From CAZICM01 sp964537685 (lineage in GTDB: Bacteria > Myxococcota_A > Polyangia > Polyangiales > Polyangiaceae): DNA of 64,000 nt. The stretch covers positions 62,001-126,000 of the forward strand of contig CAZICM010000020.1 in NCBI GenBank assembly GCA_964537685.1, given 5' to 3'. Below, one piece after another: positions 8,175 to 17,432 of this stretch. Numbering within the stretch: position 1 is the stretch's first letter; each line of letters opens with the position of its first letter. The notes below the pieces were generated by a model, which was not told the DNA's origin, searched no databases, and saw only the letters and a list, made by a program, of their open reading frames with translations. Made by a program: the position numbers and the translations under genes.

Positions 8175-9572
8175 ATGAATCTCTCAGAAAGCTCGAATCT
8201 GCCTCAGGAATTTGCAGGGGCCCGCCGTTTTCAGGCCGCTACGCTCTCCTGGCCCGAGGAAGTCGAGGGTATGGTGGAACTCTTTAGGAATTATGTGGAA
8301 TCCGGCCTGTCCCTCCACCGCCGCAAGGGGGATGTGGTTCGGACGAGGCTGCCCAAGCCCACCGTGACGCTATGCCATCCCAGGCATGTGTACCGGGTGC
8401 TCCGGGGGAATGTGCTTAATTATCCCAAGGGCGAGGACTATGAATTTTTAAAGCCGCTGCTGGGGAACGGTATTTTTGTGAGCGAGGGGGATTTATGGGC
8501 CAGGCAGAGGCGTCTTCTTTCGCCCGAGTTCAGGCCCGGGGCGGTGCCTCGTTTTCTGCCAATATTTGTGGATTGTGTGGAGGCGCTGTTTGAGCAGTGG
8601 GAGAAGGCGGGGGCGGGATGTGAGCGGGTATTTTCAGATGACATGATGAGGCTGACGCTGTGGGCGGTGGGGGGAGCGCTGTTTCAGCGGGATTTCCGGG
8701 AGGAAGCCGAGCGCATTGGGCACGCTTTGGAGATCTGTTTGGAGCAGGGGACTTTGTATATGATGTCGATGGGGCTCTTGCAGCCATGGATGCCAACGCC
8801 TGGAAATCGAAGGGCGGCGGAGGCAGAGCGGGATTTGAACCGGATTGTGAGGGGGTTGATCGCCAAGGCCAGGGCCAAGGGTCAAGGTGGGGGGGATATG
8901 CTGTCGAGGATCATCTTTGCAAAGGATGAAGAGACCGGGGGAATGATGTCGGAGCAGCAGGTATTGGATGAGGTGAAGTCTTTGATTTTGGCGGGGCATG
9001 AGACGACAAGTTTAGCGCTTTCCTGGGCATTTTATTTATTATCGATGCATCCGGACGTGGAAGAGCGGCTGGTAGAGGAGTCGCTGAGGGTATTGGGAGG
9101 GCGAAGGCCCGAGGCGGAGGATGTGCCCAAGCTGGATATGGCGAGGCGGGTATTTTTCGAGACGATGAGGCTGTATCCGCCGGTGCCCGCGGTGGTGAGG
9201 GCGGTAAAGGAAGTGGATCGCTTTGATGGGATTGAGTTAAGGCCGGATGAAAGGGTGGCCCTGACCTTATACACGACGCACCGGCATCCTGAATTTTGGC
9301 CGGATGCCGAGCGTTTTGATCCCGATCGCTTTGAGCCTTCGAAGGTGGAGAAGCTTGTACCTGGGAGCTATGTGCCTTTTTTGATTGGGCGGAGGGCATG
9401 TATTGGGGAGCATTTCGCGATGCTGGAAGGGGTTGTGGCGCTGTCGATGATTGCGGGGCGTTACAAGCTGGAGCGGGTGGAGCGAGAGCCGATTGGGACA
9501 AGGCCCATATCGACGCTAAGGCTGGCTAGGCCGCTTCGGATGAGGGTGAGAAAGCGGGAAGGGCGGGTATAA
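8175..9572 (+). CDS. Cytochrome P450
   Basis: 465 residues, normal P450 length. Visible family features are the C-helix WARQRRLLSPEF (Trp108/Arg112, haem propionate contact), the I-helix AGHETTS (273-279, oxygen activation Thr), the K-helix ExxR (Glu329, Arg332), and the haem loop PFLIGRRACIGE with proximal Cys409. It is a soluble haem-thiolate monooxygenase of unknown substrate; the sequence pattern is of the class resembling bacterial CYP110-like/long-chain substrate enzymes, which is only a guess. No ferredoxin or reductase gene is adjacent, so the redox partner must be encoded elsewhere. Start ATG follows AGGACAAAGGCG. Confidence 0.95.
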   Translation: MNLSESSNLPQEFAGARRFQAATLSWPEEVEGMVELFRNYVESGLSLHRRKGDVVRTRLPKPTVTLCHPRHVYRVLRGNVLNYPKGEDYEFLKPLLGNGIFVSEGDLWARQRRLLSPEFRPGAVPRFLPIFVDCVEALFEQWEKAGAGCERVFSDDMMRLTLWAVGGALFQRDFREEAERIGHALEICLEQGTLYMMSMGLLQPWMPTPGNRRAAEAERDLNRIVRGLIAKARAKGQGGGDMLSRIIFAKDEETGGMMSEQQVLDEVKSLILAGHETTSLALSWAFYLLSMHPDVEERLVEESLRVLGGRRPEAEDVPKLDMARRVFFETMRLYPPVPAVVRAVKEVDRFDGIELRPDERVALTLYTTHRHPEFWPDAERFDPDRFEPSKVEKLVPGSYVPFLIGRRACIGEHFAMLEGVVALSMIAGRYKLERVEREPIGTRPISTLRLARPLRMRVRKREGRV

Positions 9573-9631
9573 AGCCGCCGAGGAAGGTCTTGGCGTCCAA
9601 GGTGAGGGTTCCCGCGTAGTAGTTTATCGCC

Positions 9632-10642
9632 ATGCTTGATGCTCAATCCCGCTATTTTGGTGTTTTTCTTGCCTCCACGTTGGTGTTCACGGCCTGTTCC
9701 AAGGGTGATCCAGCGGCAAATCCCGCTCCTTCGGCCAGTGCCGCGCTGCCGTCCAGGGCTTCGCCGGCCAAGAGCGCCATGGATTCTTCGATGGAGGCGG
9801 GGGGCGATCAAGTTAAATCGGTCTATCCTCAGAGCAATGATGCTCCCGATCCTTTGGCTCAGCGTTTATGCGATGCATTGCACACGCTTCCCACCAAGCG
9901 AAAAGGCGAATGCTGTAAGAGTCCGCCGAGTTTGTCGCTGGCATCGGAATGCACCCGAATGTTGAGTTATGCGCTTCGGGAGAAGGCGGTGCGGGTAGAG
10001 ACGGGCGATGCCGATCGGTGTATTGAAGCGCTGGAGAAGGCGACGGAGGGCTGTGATTGGGTAAAGCCGCTGGCGCTGGCCGCGCCGGATGTATGTGATG
10101 GTATTGTGCATGGGCTGTTAAAAGAAGGGCAGGTGTGCCGGGCGTCGTTGGAGTGTGAGGATGGTTTGCGGTGTTTGGGGTCGGGGCCGACGCAGCCTGG
10201 GCGCTGTCAGAAGCCGCTTGGGCGGGGAGCGCCTTGTAGTCATGCGGTGGATACGCTGGCGGCTTATACGGGTCAGCGGGGAAGCGATGCCAGGCATCCC
10301 GAGTGTTTGGGGGTATGTGCGCAGCGGTTTTGCGCGGATGCCGTCGCGGTGGGTGGGGCATGTCAAACCAATGATGAATGTGGTGCGGGGCATCTATGCA
10401 TTGAAAAGAAGTGCGCCAAAAGAGAGCTTCCTGGCGTGGGAATAGCTTGTTTACAAGGGCAATGCGCGAAAGGACTACGCTGTGAGGACAAAAAGTGCGC
10501 GCCCTTGGGCAAGACAGGGGAGGCTTGCGATCGGGATTTGGATTGCTGGAATGGGTGCAACAAGACGCCCGATCAGAAACAGGGCAAGTGCGGGATGAAA
10601 TGCTGGGCGAGCGTGGCGGATATCGCGCCGCCCAGCAAATAG
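9632..10642 (+). CDS. Cys-rich lipoprotein
   Basis: 336 residues. A signal peptide ends in the lipobox VFTAC, followed by an Ala/Ser/Pro linker. The C-terminal two thirds contain about 25 cysteines arranged as small disulfide-bonded modules (for example CEDGLRCLG, CGAGHLCIEKKC, CDRDLDCWNGC), a pattern seen in myxobacterial secreted proteins resembling Dickkopf/EGF-like Cys repeats. Presumably an envelope or surface binding protein; the function is unknown. It is convergent with the DUF4331 gene (15 bp between stops). Confidence 0.85.
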   Translation: MLDAQSRYFGVFLASTLVFTACSKGDPAANPAPSASAALPSRASPAKSAMDSSMEAGGDQVKSVYPQSNDAPDPLAQRLCDALHTLPTKRKGECCKSPPSLSLASECTRMLSYALREKAVRVETGDADRCIEALEKATEGCDWVKPLALAAPDVCDGIVHGLLKEGQVCRASLECEDGLRCLGSGPTQPGRCQKPLGRGAPCSHAVDTLAAYTGQRGSDARHPECLGVCAQRFCADAVAVGGACQTNDECGAGHLCIEKKCAKRELPGVGIACLQGQCAKGLRCEDKKCAPLGKTGEACDRDLDCWNGCNKTPDQKQGKCGMKCWASVADIAPPSK

Positions 10643-10657
10643 ATAAGAAGCGATAGA

Positions 10658-12061
10658 TTATTGCTTAAAGGCGCCTTCCCAGGGCGTGGCCAGATAGGGG
10701 AAGGTGGTTTTGTACATTTTATCGTTGGTATCGACGCCATCGGGAACGGGCGCGGCCAAGCCTGTGAGGAGCAGGCTGAGCTCAACATCGGTCACGTCTT
10801 CTTCTTTATTGGTTCCGCCGATGACTTTGCGGCCATTGGGGAACGCGGATGCCGTGCCTAGATCCACGCGCAGCACATCGCCGATGGTTTGAATATTATG
10901 CCCCGAGGCTTTAAGATTAATCACATCGATGATATCGGTGCGATTGGTCTTCATAGCATCGAAGCTCACGCCGGCGAGAGGCCCGCCCGCATCGTAGAAG
11001 CCTGCGAATTTGGCGTCGCGAACGATAATCGGATTGAGGAAGTAGGCGCCAAAGTTTTTGAGGTCGTCCTTGGGCTTGGTGCGGTTGAACTCATCTTTAT
11101 CCTGAAGGCCGATGACGGCTTCATTGATTAAAGGCAAGCCCAAGCGGGATACCTGAATCCAGGGGCCGGCTTCGTCGGCGGGCAGTTTTTTACGAAGAAT
11201 GCGGACTTGGCGCCGGCTGGCCGATGCCCAAACGCCAACGGTTTGGCTATCGCTGGCGCCCGCCGTCGGAGCTACGCCTCCATTGGCGACGGTTAATGGA
11301 ATTTGAAGGGCGATGGTATGAACGTTATATCCGGCTACGTCATCGCGGGGCGGCCTTTCGCCGAGCACCGACTGCAATCCGGCGAGATCGAAGACCGCGC
11401 CCAAATCGACATAGAAACCATCGTCGCGGGGGCCCGCCCAAATTTTGCCATTGGCGCCCATGTCTTTTGCGAATTTAGCGCCTGTGGCAAAGTCTTCATA
11501 GCTTTGGGCGCCCTGGATTCCATAGACCAGCGCATTGGTGCGCGGGCCGATATTGGGAGGCACGGCGGGTACGCCCGTTGCGATTTCAGTGGCCTGGCCC
11601 TTTTCGATTTTGGTCACCGAATAGGTTGTTGCACCGCCCGCGAAATCGGCCGGGGCCACGGCAATTTGAGAGAAGAACTCATTGCCTCCCGCGGGAGCCG
11701 GAGCGAGTACGCTGGGATCGACAAAAGGGATATCCTTGGTCTTGAACCGGATATTGTAGGTCAGCGCATCGTCCAGGCTGCTCGGGCCTCGCGCGATATG
11801 AATTTCATAGCGCACATCTTCGCAGAAACCGTGGAAGTTTGGCCCTCCTGCGGGCTCTTCCAGCGGAATATAGTTGGCTAAAATCACCAGGTTGCTGCCT
11901 TCGACCCAGGCGTATAAGTCGGTATTATCCGCGCAGGGATCATTGGCAATCGAGGGCGCTTCGCGATGGCTTGATGCGCTCGCCAGGCTGCCCAGGGTCA
12001 ATAGCGTGGCCGCTGAAAGGGCGGCCGCGGTCCATTTCTTGTTCTTGATCATGATAAGCAT
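10658..12061 (-). CDS. DUF4331 family exported protein
   Basis: 467 residues with a cleavable signal peptide (hydrophobic core ~8-28 ending ASA). The sequence directly after it, SSHREAPSIANDPCADNTDLY, holds the SHREAP and DNTDLYA signatures of DUF4331, a family of secreted proteins of unknown activity common in Myxococcota and Actinobacteria. The gene begins 14 bp after the stop of the propeller lipoprotein gene and is very likely its operon partner. The protein presumably acts outside the inner membrane. Confidence 0.9.
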   Translation of the reverse strand: MLIMIKNKKWTAAALSAATLLTLGSLASASSHREAPSIANDPCADNTDLYAWVEGSNLVILANYIPLEEPAGGPNFHGFCEDVRYEIHIARGPSSLDDALTYNIRFKTKDIPFVDPSVLAPAPAGGNEFFSQIAVAPADFAGGATTYSVTKIEKGQATEIATGVPAVPPNIGPRTNALVYGIQGAQSYEDFATGAKFAKDMGANGKIWAGPRDDGFYVDLGAVFDLAGLQSVLGERPPRDDVAGYNVHTIALQIPLTVANGGVAPTAGASDSQTVGVWASASRRQVRILRKKLPADEAGPWIQVSRLGLPLINEAVIGLQDKDEFNRTKPKDDLKNFGAYFLNPIIVRDAKFAGFYDAGGPLAGVSFDAMKTNRTDIIDVINLKASGHNIQTIGDVLRVDLGTASAFPNGRKVIGGTNKEEDVTDVELSLLLTGLAAPVPDGVDTNDKMYKTTFPYLATPWEGAFKQ

Positions 12062-12075
12062 TCCTCCATAGCGCC

Positions 12076-13158
12076 TTAGGGCTGCAATTCCACTGTGAAG
12101 ACCGTTCCGGATTTATTCGCTTTGCTGTCAGCCCAGGCGAAGCGATTTAGGTTTTTCGCCCGGTGAAGGCCGGCCGATTCCGTGAATTGATCGATTCCAT
12201 TGGTGAGAAGCGATACCTGGCTGGTGGCCACATCCACGAGAACGACCGCGTCCGTTTCGGTCTGGGCGTTGTATCCAGATACAAGAACGGTCTGCTCGTC
12301 GGCCGTTATCGATACGCCGCAGGGATAGCCGCCCCGGATATCGTTGGCGATGACTTTGGCCGTGCCGTTCGTTACGGCGATGAGCGTGGACGTTCCGAAT
12401 TCGGAATTGATGGTATCGCACAGATAGGCCGTTCCATCCGATGCAATGGCCAAGCCGCTTGGATCGGCCAGCGGGCTTCCCTTGACGACGGCATTGACCG
12501 CCCCACCGGCCGAATCAATCCGGTAGAGTGCGCCTTCGCCTGTCATCGGATCGGTGCCGGCGAAGTAAAGCATGTCGCCGTTGGCGCCGGTCATGACTTC
12601 GATGCCTCGAGGCCGAAGACCCTGTGTTCCCGCGATGGGAGCTGGCATTCCGCCGGAGGCTGGCATGGATAGTATTTGACCGGCATCCGTTGATGTTGCA
12701 TCGTCCGCATCATCGCCGCCCGTATCGGCAATATACAACGTATTGCCGTCCGTGCTGATCGCAATGTTAAACGGAGCGACCAAAGGCGCGCCGGTGTGGA
12801 GCGCATTGCAGACGGCGCTTCCATCGGTGAGCCCGCTGAAAATCGCCGTTTCGCCCAAGGGTGTGAAGGCAATGAAATAGACATTCTTGCCATCTGGATC
12901 GGGTGTGGCATCCAAGGGTGTATTAAATGAATCGCCATTGCAGGCCGGTTCGATGGTGGGGGCTGCGCTGCCCGAGCTCGTGCTTGAGCTCGAGGTCGAG
13001 CTTGTGCTGGTGGACGAGCCCGAACTGGCGGATGTGCCGGTTGCGCCGTTTGATTCATCGGAACAACCCTGCGCCGAAATGCCCGCGAGCAACAGACAAA
13101 GTCCGCCGCCCCAAAGTCCCAGGTGCAACGGGAAGCCTTTGGTATTGGCCTTCCTCAT
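12076..13158 (-). CDS. Beta-propeller lipoprotein with Ser/Thr linker
   Basis: 360 residues. A signal peptide ends in a lipobox-like QGC (about residue 32), followed by a ~30-residue Ser/Thr-rich linker and a C-terminal domain of repeated strands of the type NVYFIAFTP, TLYIADTGGD, TAYLCDTINS, VLVSGYN, which reads as a six- or seven-bladed NHL/SMP-30-like propeller. Likely a surface-displayed ligand-binding protein; no catalytic motif stands out. The start codon has an excellent ribosome-binding site (GAAGGAGGAAGC before ATG). First gene of a pair with the DUF4331 gene. Confidence 0.8.
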   Translation of the reverse strand: MRKANTKGFPLHLGLWGGGLCLLLAGISAQGCSDESNGATGTSASSGSSTSTSSTSSSSTSSGSAAPTIEPACNGDSFNTPLDATPDPDGKNVYFIAFTPLGETAIFSGLTDGSAVCNALHTGAPLVAPFNIAISTDGNTLYIADTGGDDADDATSTDAGQILSMPASGGMPAPIAGTQGLRPRGIEVMTGANGDMLYFAGTDPMTGEGALYRIDSAGGAVNAVVKGSPLADPSGLAIASDGTAYLCDTINSEFGTSTLIAVTNGTAKVIANDIRGGYPCGVSITADEQTVLVSGYNAQTETDAVVLVDVATSQVSLLTNGIDQFTESAGLHRAKNLNRFAWADSKANKSGTVFTVELQP

Positions 13159-13226
13159 GCTTCCTCCTTCGGTAGATGAGAGAAAATTTTATTTAAGAAA
13201 TTTTATAATTTCCCAAACAAAAAAGG

Positions 13227-13257
13227 ACGGCTGGTTTCTGTGATGAATGCCAGCCGT
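13227..13257 (-). promoter_or_regulatory. Hairpin with T-tract between divergent genes (attenuator or operator)
   Basis: ACGGCTGG at 13227-13234 is complementary to CCAGCCGT at 13250-13257, with a 15-nt loop. Read leftward, the stem is followed by CCTTTTTTTG, an intrinsic-terminator-like arrangement, and then an AT-rich stretch (13178-13222) before the propeller-lipoprotein gene. Because the flanking genes diverge, it cannot end either gene; a leader attenuator or a palindromic operator are the alternatives. Confidence 0.4.
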
Positions 13258-13351
13258 TTCAGATTACGTACCGGGAGCCTTGGCGGTTGCCTTTGAGGGC
13301 GTGGCTTCCACGCTATTTTCTCCCGCCTGGATCTGGTTTATAGGGCGGCTC

Positions 13352-14539
13352 ATGTACGACACAGCCAAATCCATTTACACCCAAACGCTTCAGGAAATTA
13401 AAGACGCCGGCCTGTACAAGGAGGAGCGCGTCATCGTTACGCCTCAGGGGGCGGGTATCCGGACGTCAGCGGGCGCCGAGGTCTTGAATTTCTGCGCGAA
13501 CAATTATTTGGGATTGTCATCAAATTCCATCGTAATCGAAGCCGCGAGGCGGGCGATGGAGAGTCATGGTTTTGGTTTATCGAGCGTGCGTTTTATTTGC
13601 GGCACGCAGGATATTCATAAAGAGCTTGAATCCACGGTTTCACGCTTTTTTGGGACGGACGATACGATTTTGTATTCGTCGTGTTTTGATGCGAACGGCG
13701 GATTGTTTGAGACGCTGCTGGGCGAAGAGGATGCGATTATTTCCGATGCGCTGAATCATGCGTCGATTATCGATGGTATCCGGCTGTGCAAGGCCGAGCG
13801 GCACCGTTATCCCAATGGAGATATGGGCGCGCTGGAAGAAGCCTTGAAAAAGACGCAAAACAAAAGGCTTCGGATGATTGCGACCGATGGCGTGTTTTCA
13901 ATGGACGGTTATTTGGCGAAATTGGATGCGATTTGCGATTTGGCCGAGAAATACAATGCGATGGTGATGGTCGACGATTCCCACGCGACGGGTTTTATTG
14001 GAAAGACGGGGCGGGGGACGCCCGAGGAATGCGGCGTGCTTTCGCGTATTGATGTGATGACGTCGACGCTTGGAAAGGCGCTGGGCGGCGCGAGCGGCGG
14101 TTTTACGACGGGGAAGCGGGAAATGATCGCGCTGCTGAGGCAGAGGTCGAGGCCGTATTTATTTTCAAATACGGTGGCGCCGGCGATTGTGGGCGCGTCG
14201 CTTGCGGTCTTTCAATTGCTGGATCAAAGCTCGGAGCTGCGCGAGCGGGTGATGGGGAATGCGAAGGCGTTCCGTGAAGGGATGAGCGCGGCCGGATTTA
14301 CGATTAAACCGGGCATTCATCCCATTGTGCCCGTGATGCTGGGGGATGCGAAGCTGGCCGCCGATATGGCGAAGGCCATGCTGGGTCATGGGATTTATGT
14401 GATTGGTTTTTCTTATCCTGTGGTGCCCAAGGGCGAGGCGCGGATTCGGGTTCAGCTTTCGGCCGCGCACGATCCCGCGCATGTGGAGCGGGCTATCGAT
14501 GCATTTAAACAGGTGGGAAAGCAATTTGGTGTGATTTGA
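13352..14539 (+). CDS. kbl: Glycine C-acetyltransferase (2-amino-3-ketobutyrate CoA ligase)
   Basis: 395 residues from the ATG at 13352, matching the family length (~398); an open upstream extension to 13247 would add 35 unrelated residues and is not used. The enzyme is PLP-dependent and cleaves 2-amino-3-ketobutyrate with CoA to glycine and acetyl-CoA, the second step of threonine degradation. Motifs: VLNFCANNYLGL near the N-terminus, MVDDSHATGFIG (the Asp/His PLP contacts), and TSTLGKALGGASGG containing the Schiff-base Lys. Threonine dehydrogenase (tdh), its usual partner, is not adjacent. Other alpha-oxoamine synthases (BioF, HemA) are related, but the N-terminal KEERVIVTPQ segment favours Kbl. 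Confidence 0.93.
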   Translation: MYDTAKSIYTQTLQEIKDAGLYKEERVIVTPQGAGIRTSAGAEVLNFCANNYLGLSSNSIVIEAARRAMESHGFGLSSVRFICGTQDIHKELESTVSRFFGTDDTILYSSCFDANGGLFETLLGEEDAIISDALNHASIIDGIRLCKAERHRYPNGDMGALEEALKKTQNKRLRMIATDGVFSMDGYLAKLDAICDLAEKYNAMVMVDDSHATGFIGKTGRGTPEECGVLSRIDVMTSTLGKALGGASGGFTTGKREMIALLRQRSRPYLFSNTVAPAIVGASLAVFQLLDQSSELRERVMGNAKAFREGMSAAGFTIKPGIHPIVPVMLGDAKLAADMAKAMLGHGIYVIGFSYPVVPKGEARIRVQLSAAHDPAHVERAIDAFKQVGKQFGVI

Positions 14540-14546
14540 TAACCAT

Positions 14547-17372
14547 TTAATTGATCTTCAATTCTAAGAGTTTTTGTTTTGCCGCCTCGGCGGTGGACAG
14601 CGCATTCGCAAAATCCTTGAGATGCACTGCTTCTGCCGCCGCGATGACCGCGGTGCGCAGCCTGCGCGTCGATAGCAGCAGCGCCGCGGCAATCGCCGCC
14701 TTCAGCGCGCGTTCGCCGGCTTGATCCGCGGGTCTCTCGCGAATCGCATCGCATAGCGCCTCCACCGCCTTTCGAATGGGTACGCCAAACATCGGATGAT
14801 TGGTGTCCATGCCTTCTTGATAGCATCGCAAAAGCGCCTGGGCCGTGGCCAAGAGCCGCGCATCTTCGATGCTGCTGACCGAAAGCGCCGAAGGCGAAAG
14901 CTCCCACAGCCCGCTGGCCAATTGGCATTCCATCAATTCGTTGGTCGATGCAGGCAATTCGTTCAATTTTGGAGCGGGAGCGGGTGCCGGCGGTGGAGCC
15001 ACGTCCTTCATGCGGGATTTCTGTGCTGTGTCCGCCGCCGCTTGGACACGCGGGCGCGCGGGCGCTGCGGGAGGTGGTGGTGGCGGTGGCGGGGCGGCTG
15101 GCGTTATGCCTTGTGAATCGGCCGAATCGCCTCCAAAAATCTTGCTGAACACGCCTTTCACGGCCTGAGCGATGGAGCCGCCCAATCCAGGAGCCGCCTG
15201 GGGAGAAGGCGCACCTGAACCACCCCCGGCTTCACCCCTGGGCACAGACTCGAGCTCGTCATCATCCATCGACATCGAGGCGGGAGGCATCGGCATTGCG
15301 AGCGATGCAGGAGGCGCTACTGGCATGGGCGCCGGCGGTCTTGCGGCCGCTGGCATGGGCGGCATGGGCGGCATGGCTGCCGGAGGACGCGCCGCCGACT
15401 TCTTCGGGGGCGCCATGGGTTTCGCCGTCGGCTTGGGCATCGATGCGCGCATGGCCGATGGGCCGGCCGCTTGCATGGCTTTCAGCATCATCATGCCTTT
15501 AGGACCAATGGTGCCCGCGCGGGTCGATGATTGCGCGGCATAATGATCGAATTGATCGCCTTCATCATACATTCCCCATCCGGCGGGAGGCGATGCCGGT
15601 ACAACGACGCTTTCAGGCTTGTCAGCGCTCTTTCGTTCACCACTCCGGCGTTCAACGACAAGCATTGAAGTGAATTGACAAGCAATTCGATATTGAATTG
15701 AGAGTTCAACGGCTTTTTTCCCGGCGGCGGAGGCGGCCTCTGGATTCGCAGGATTCATGGCGATCTTCTCGAGTTCACCAATGCGCTCGGCGGCCCAGAG
15801 GGTTTCCAGATCGGGCTTGGCCGAATTTTCGGGCAATTCGATAGGAATGGAGACGGAAAAGGGCTGGCCGCACAGGGTGCCCGAGATCTCGGCGCTGCCA
15901 AGTCCCGGTTTTTCATAGCGGCCGTAGAGCGTGAATGGATCGCTGTCGACGAGCGGCGAAAGCTCTTGAGGGCAAAGGTCAAAGACCTCGGTGCCTGTAA
16001 AGCGGATGCCCGGGTTTTCTAGGCGCAGCGCGGTGGCCTTGGTGAATTGGGCCGTGACTTTGGTATCGATGCGTTCGCCTGGGAAAATAAATTCGGCGGC
16101 GCCGCCCGTGGCCTTGGCCAATTCGCGGACAATAAAATCGCTGACGCTGGTGCCAATTCCAAAGGTATAAACCCGGGCACCTTGGGCATGGGATGCGATG
16201 CTGGAGACGATATGATGTTCATTGCTGACTTGGCCATCGGTCATCAATACGACAATGCGCGCTCGGTTTTTGGCGCTCTGTTTTAAGAGATTGACGGCCG
16301 CCATCATAGGATCGAGCATTTCGGTGCCGCCGTTGGCTTCAAGCGAATTGACCCAGTGGTCGGCGGCTTCCAAGGTGCCTTGGGTAAATGGCGAAAGCTG
16401 TTTTTGAAAGGTTGTGAAGCTTGTCGAGAAGGCAATGATTTGAACGCGATCGCCTTCCCGTAAATGGCGCAAGCAAAGTTTTAATGCGGATTGGGCTTGT
16501 TCAATGGAAAGCCCTTCCATCGAGCCCGAGACATCCACTACGAAGACAACATCTTTACCGGGTTTTTTCGAGAGTTTGGGCAAGAAATCCGGTACGATGG
16601 TAAGGGCAAAGGTGCCGGGCTTTCCCGCCTCTTTATGGGCGAGGCAGCCCGTGCCCTGTTCATTGTCGTCACTAAAGGCTTGAAGAACCAAATCGCGGTC
16701 CAGTGCCGCTTCCGGGCGCTCCAGCTTCACCCGCACCCGCTTGCCCTCGAGGCGCTGCGTTTCAATTTCGTGGGATGGACTCTCAATCGAAATGTCGCGG
16801 CCTAGATCGAAGATCAAATCGATCGTTAATCCATATAATTTAATTGTTTTGTCCGCAATGGGCGGGGTCTGCAAGGCATCGGCGCTGTCTCCGCTGCCTG
16901 CCGGTGTGTAGCGGGGTGCGACGAGCGTGGGAATTAAAAGCCTGAGCGCGCCTTCATTGCCCGAGAGTTTTTGAACGTAAACCGTTTCGATGACCGTTTC
17001 TTCGTTTGGCAAGATATTGCCCACGAACGCGGTAAATACATTGGGTTTGGCCTGTTCCAGAAGCGCGGCGCCGTCGCCCGATTGAACGGCTTCTTGATAG
17101 GCTTGCCTCGCGCTTTGCTTTTCTTTGACTTCGCTTTCCATGCGCCGCCCAGCGCACTCCATTGAAAAGCCAATGACGGCCGCGTCGCTTGGAATGGGAA
17201 AGGTGTAAATGGCTTCGAGGGCCTTTTCGCCTTTGTGCAGATAGCGCTGCCGAAGCGTGATTTTGGCGCGCGCTCCCATAATTTCGCCCGAGATATGCAC
17301 GCCTTGCAGCGGAATGGCCGTGCCTTCCCGGGAAAGAAGTGAGCTCACAAGGTCTTGCAGTGGTGCATACAT
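14547..17372 (-). CDS. VIT and von Willebrand factor A domain protein
   Basis: 941 residues. A VIT domain (about 5-135, as in inter-alpha-trypsin inhibitor heavy chains) is followed by a VWA domain (about 274-445) with an intact MIDAS motif D280-V-S-G-S and a T in VLMTDG. A long Pro/Ala/Met-rich low-complexity segment (about 600-800) separates these from a helical C-terminal domain with the pattern LASGLWELS...LLATAQALL found in VIT-VWA proteins. No signal peptide is visible, so it may act in the cytoplasm as a metal-dependent adhesion/assembly scaffold. It converges with kbl (7 bp between stops). Confidence 0.9.
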   Translation of the reverse strand: MYAPLQDLVSSLLSREGTAIPLQGVHISGEIMGARAKITLRQRYLHKGEKALEAIYTFPIPSDAAVIGFSMECAGRRMESEVKEKQSARQAYQEAVQSGDGAALLEQAKPNVFTAFVGNILPNEETVIETVYVQKLSGNEGALRLLIPTLVAPRYTPAGSGDSADALQTPPIADKTIKLYGLTIDLIFDLGRDISIESPSHEIETQRLEGKRVRVKLERPEAALDRDLVLQAFSDDNEQGTGCLAHKEAGKPGTFALTIVPDFLPKLSKKPGKDVVFVVDVSGSMEGLSIEQAQSALKLCLRHLREGDRVQIIAFSTSFTTFQKQLSPFTQGTLEAADHWVNSLEANGGTEMLDPMMAAVNLLKQSAKNRARIVVLMTDGQVSNEHHIVSSIASHAQGARVYTFGIGTSVSDFIVRELAKATGGAAEFIFPGERIDTKVTAQFTKATALRLENPGIRFTGTEVFDLCPQELSPLVDSDPFTLYGRYEKPGLGSAEISGTLCGQPFSVSIPIELPENSAKPDLETLWAAERIGELEKIAMNPANPEAASAAGKKAVELSIQYRIACQFTSMLVVERRSGERKSADKPESVVVPASPPAGWGMYDEGDQFDHYAAQSSTRAGTIGPKGMMMLKAMQAAGPSAMRASMPKPTAKPMAPPKKSAARPPAAMPPMPPMPAAARPPAPMPVAPPASLAMPMPPASMSMDDDELESVPRGEAGGGSGAPSPQAAPGLGGSIAQAVKGVFSKIFGGDSADSQGITPAAPPPPPPPPAAPARPRVQAAADTAQKSRMKDVAPPPAPAPAPKLNELPASTNELMECQLASGLWELSPSALSVSSIEDARLLATAQALLRCYQEGMDTNHPMFGVPIRKAVEALCDAIRERPADQAGERALKAAIAAALLLSTRRLRTAVIAAAEAVHLKDFANALSTAEAAKQKLLELKIN

Positions 17373-17432
17373 TGGTATTGGCCTTTAATTGTATTGATTT
17401 TGTTTTTTGGGGCGTGATGGTTTGAATAGAAA

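Noticed and set aside
13247..13351. N-terminal extension of Kbl
   Set aside because: The added 35 residues are absent from the family; the ATG at 13352 gives the expected length.
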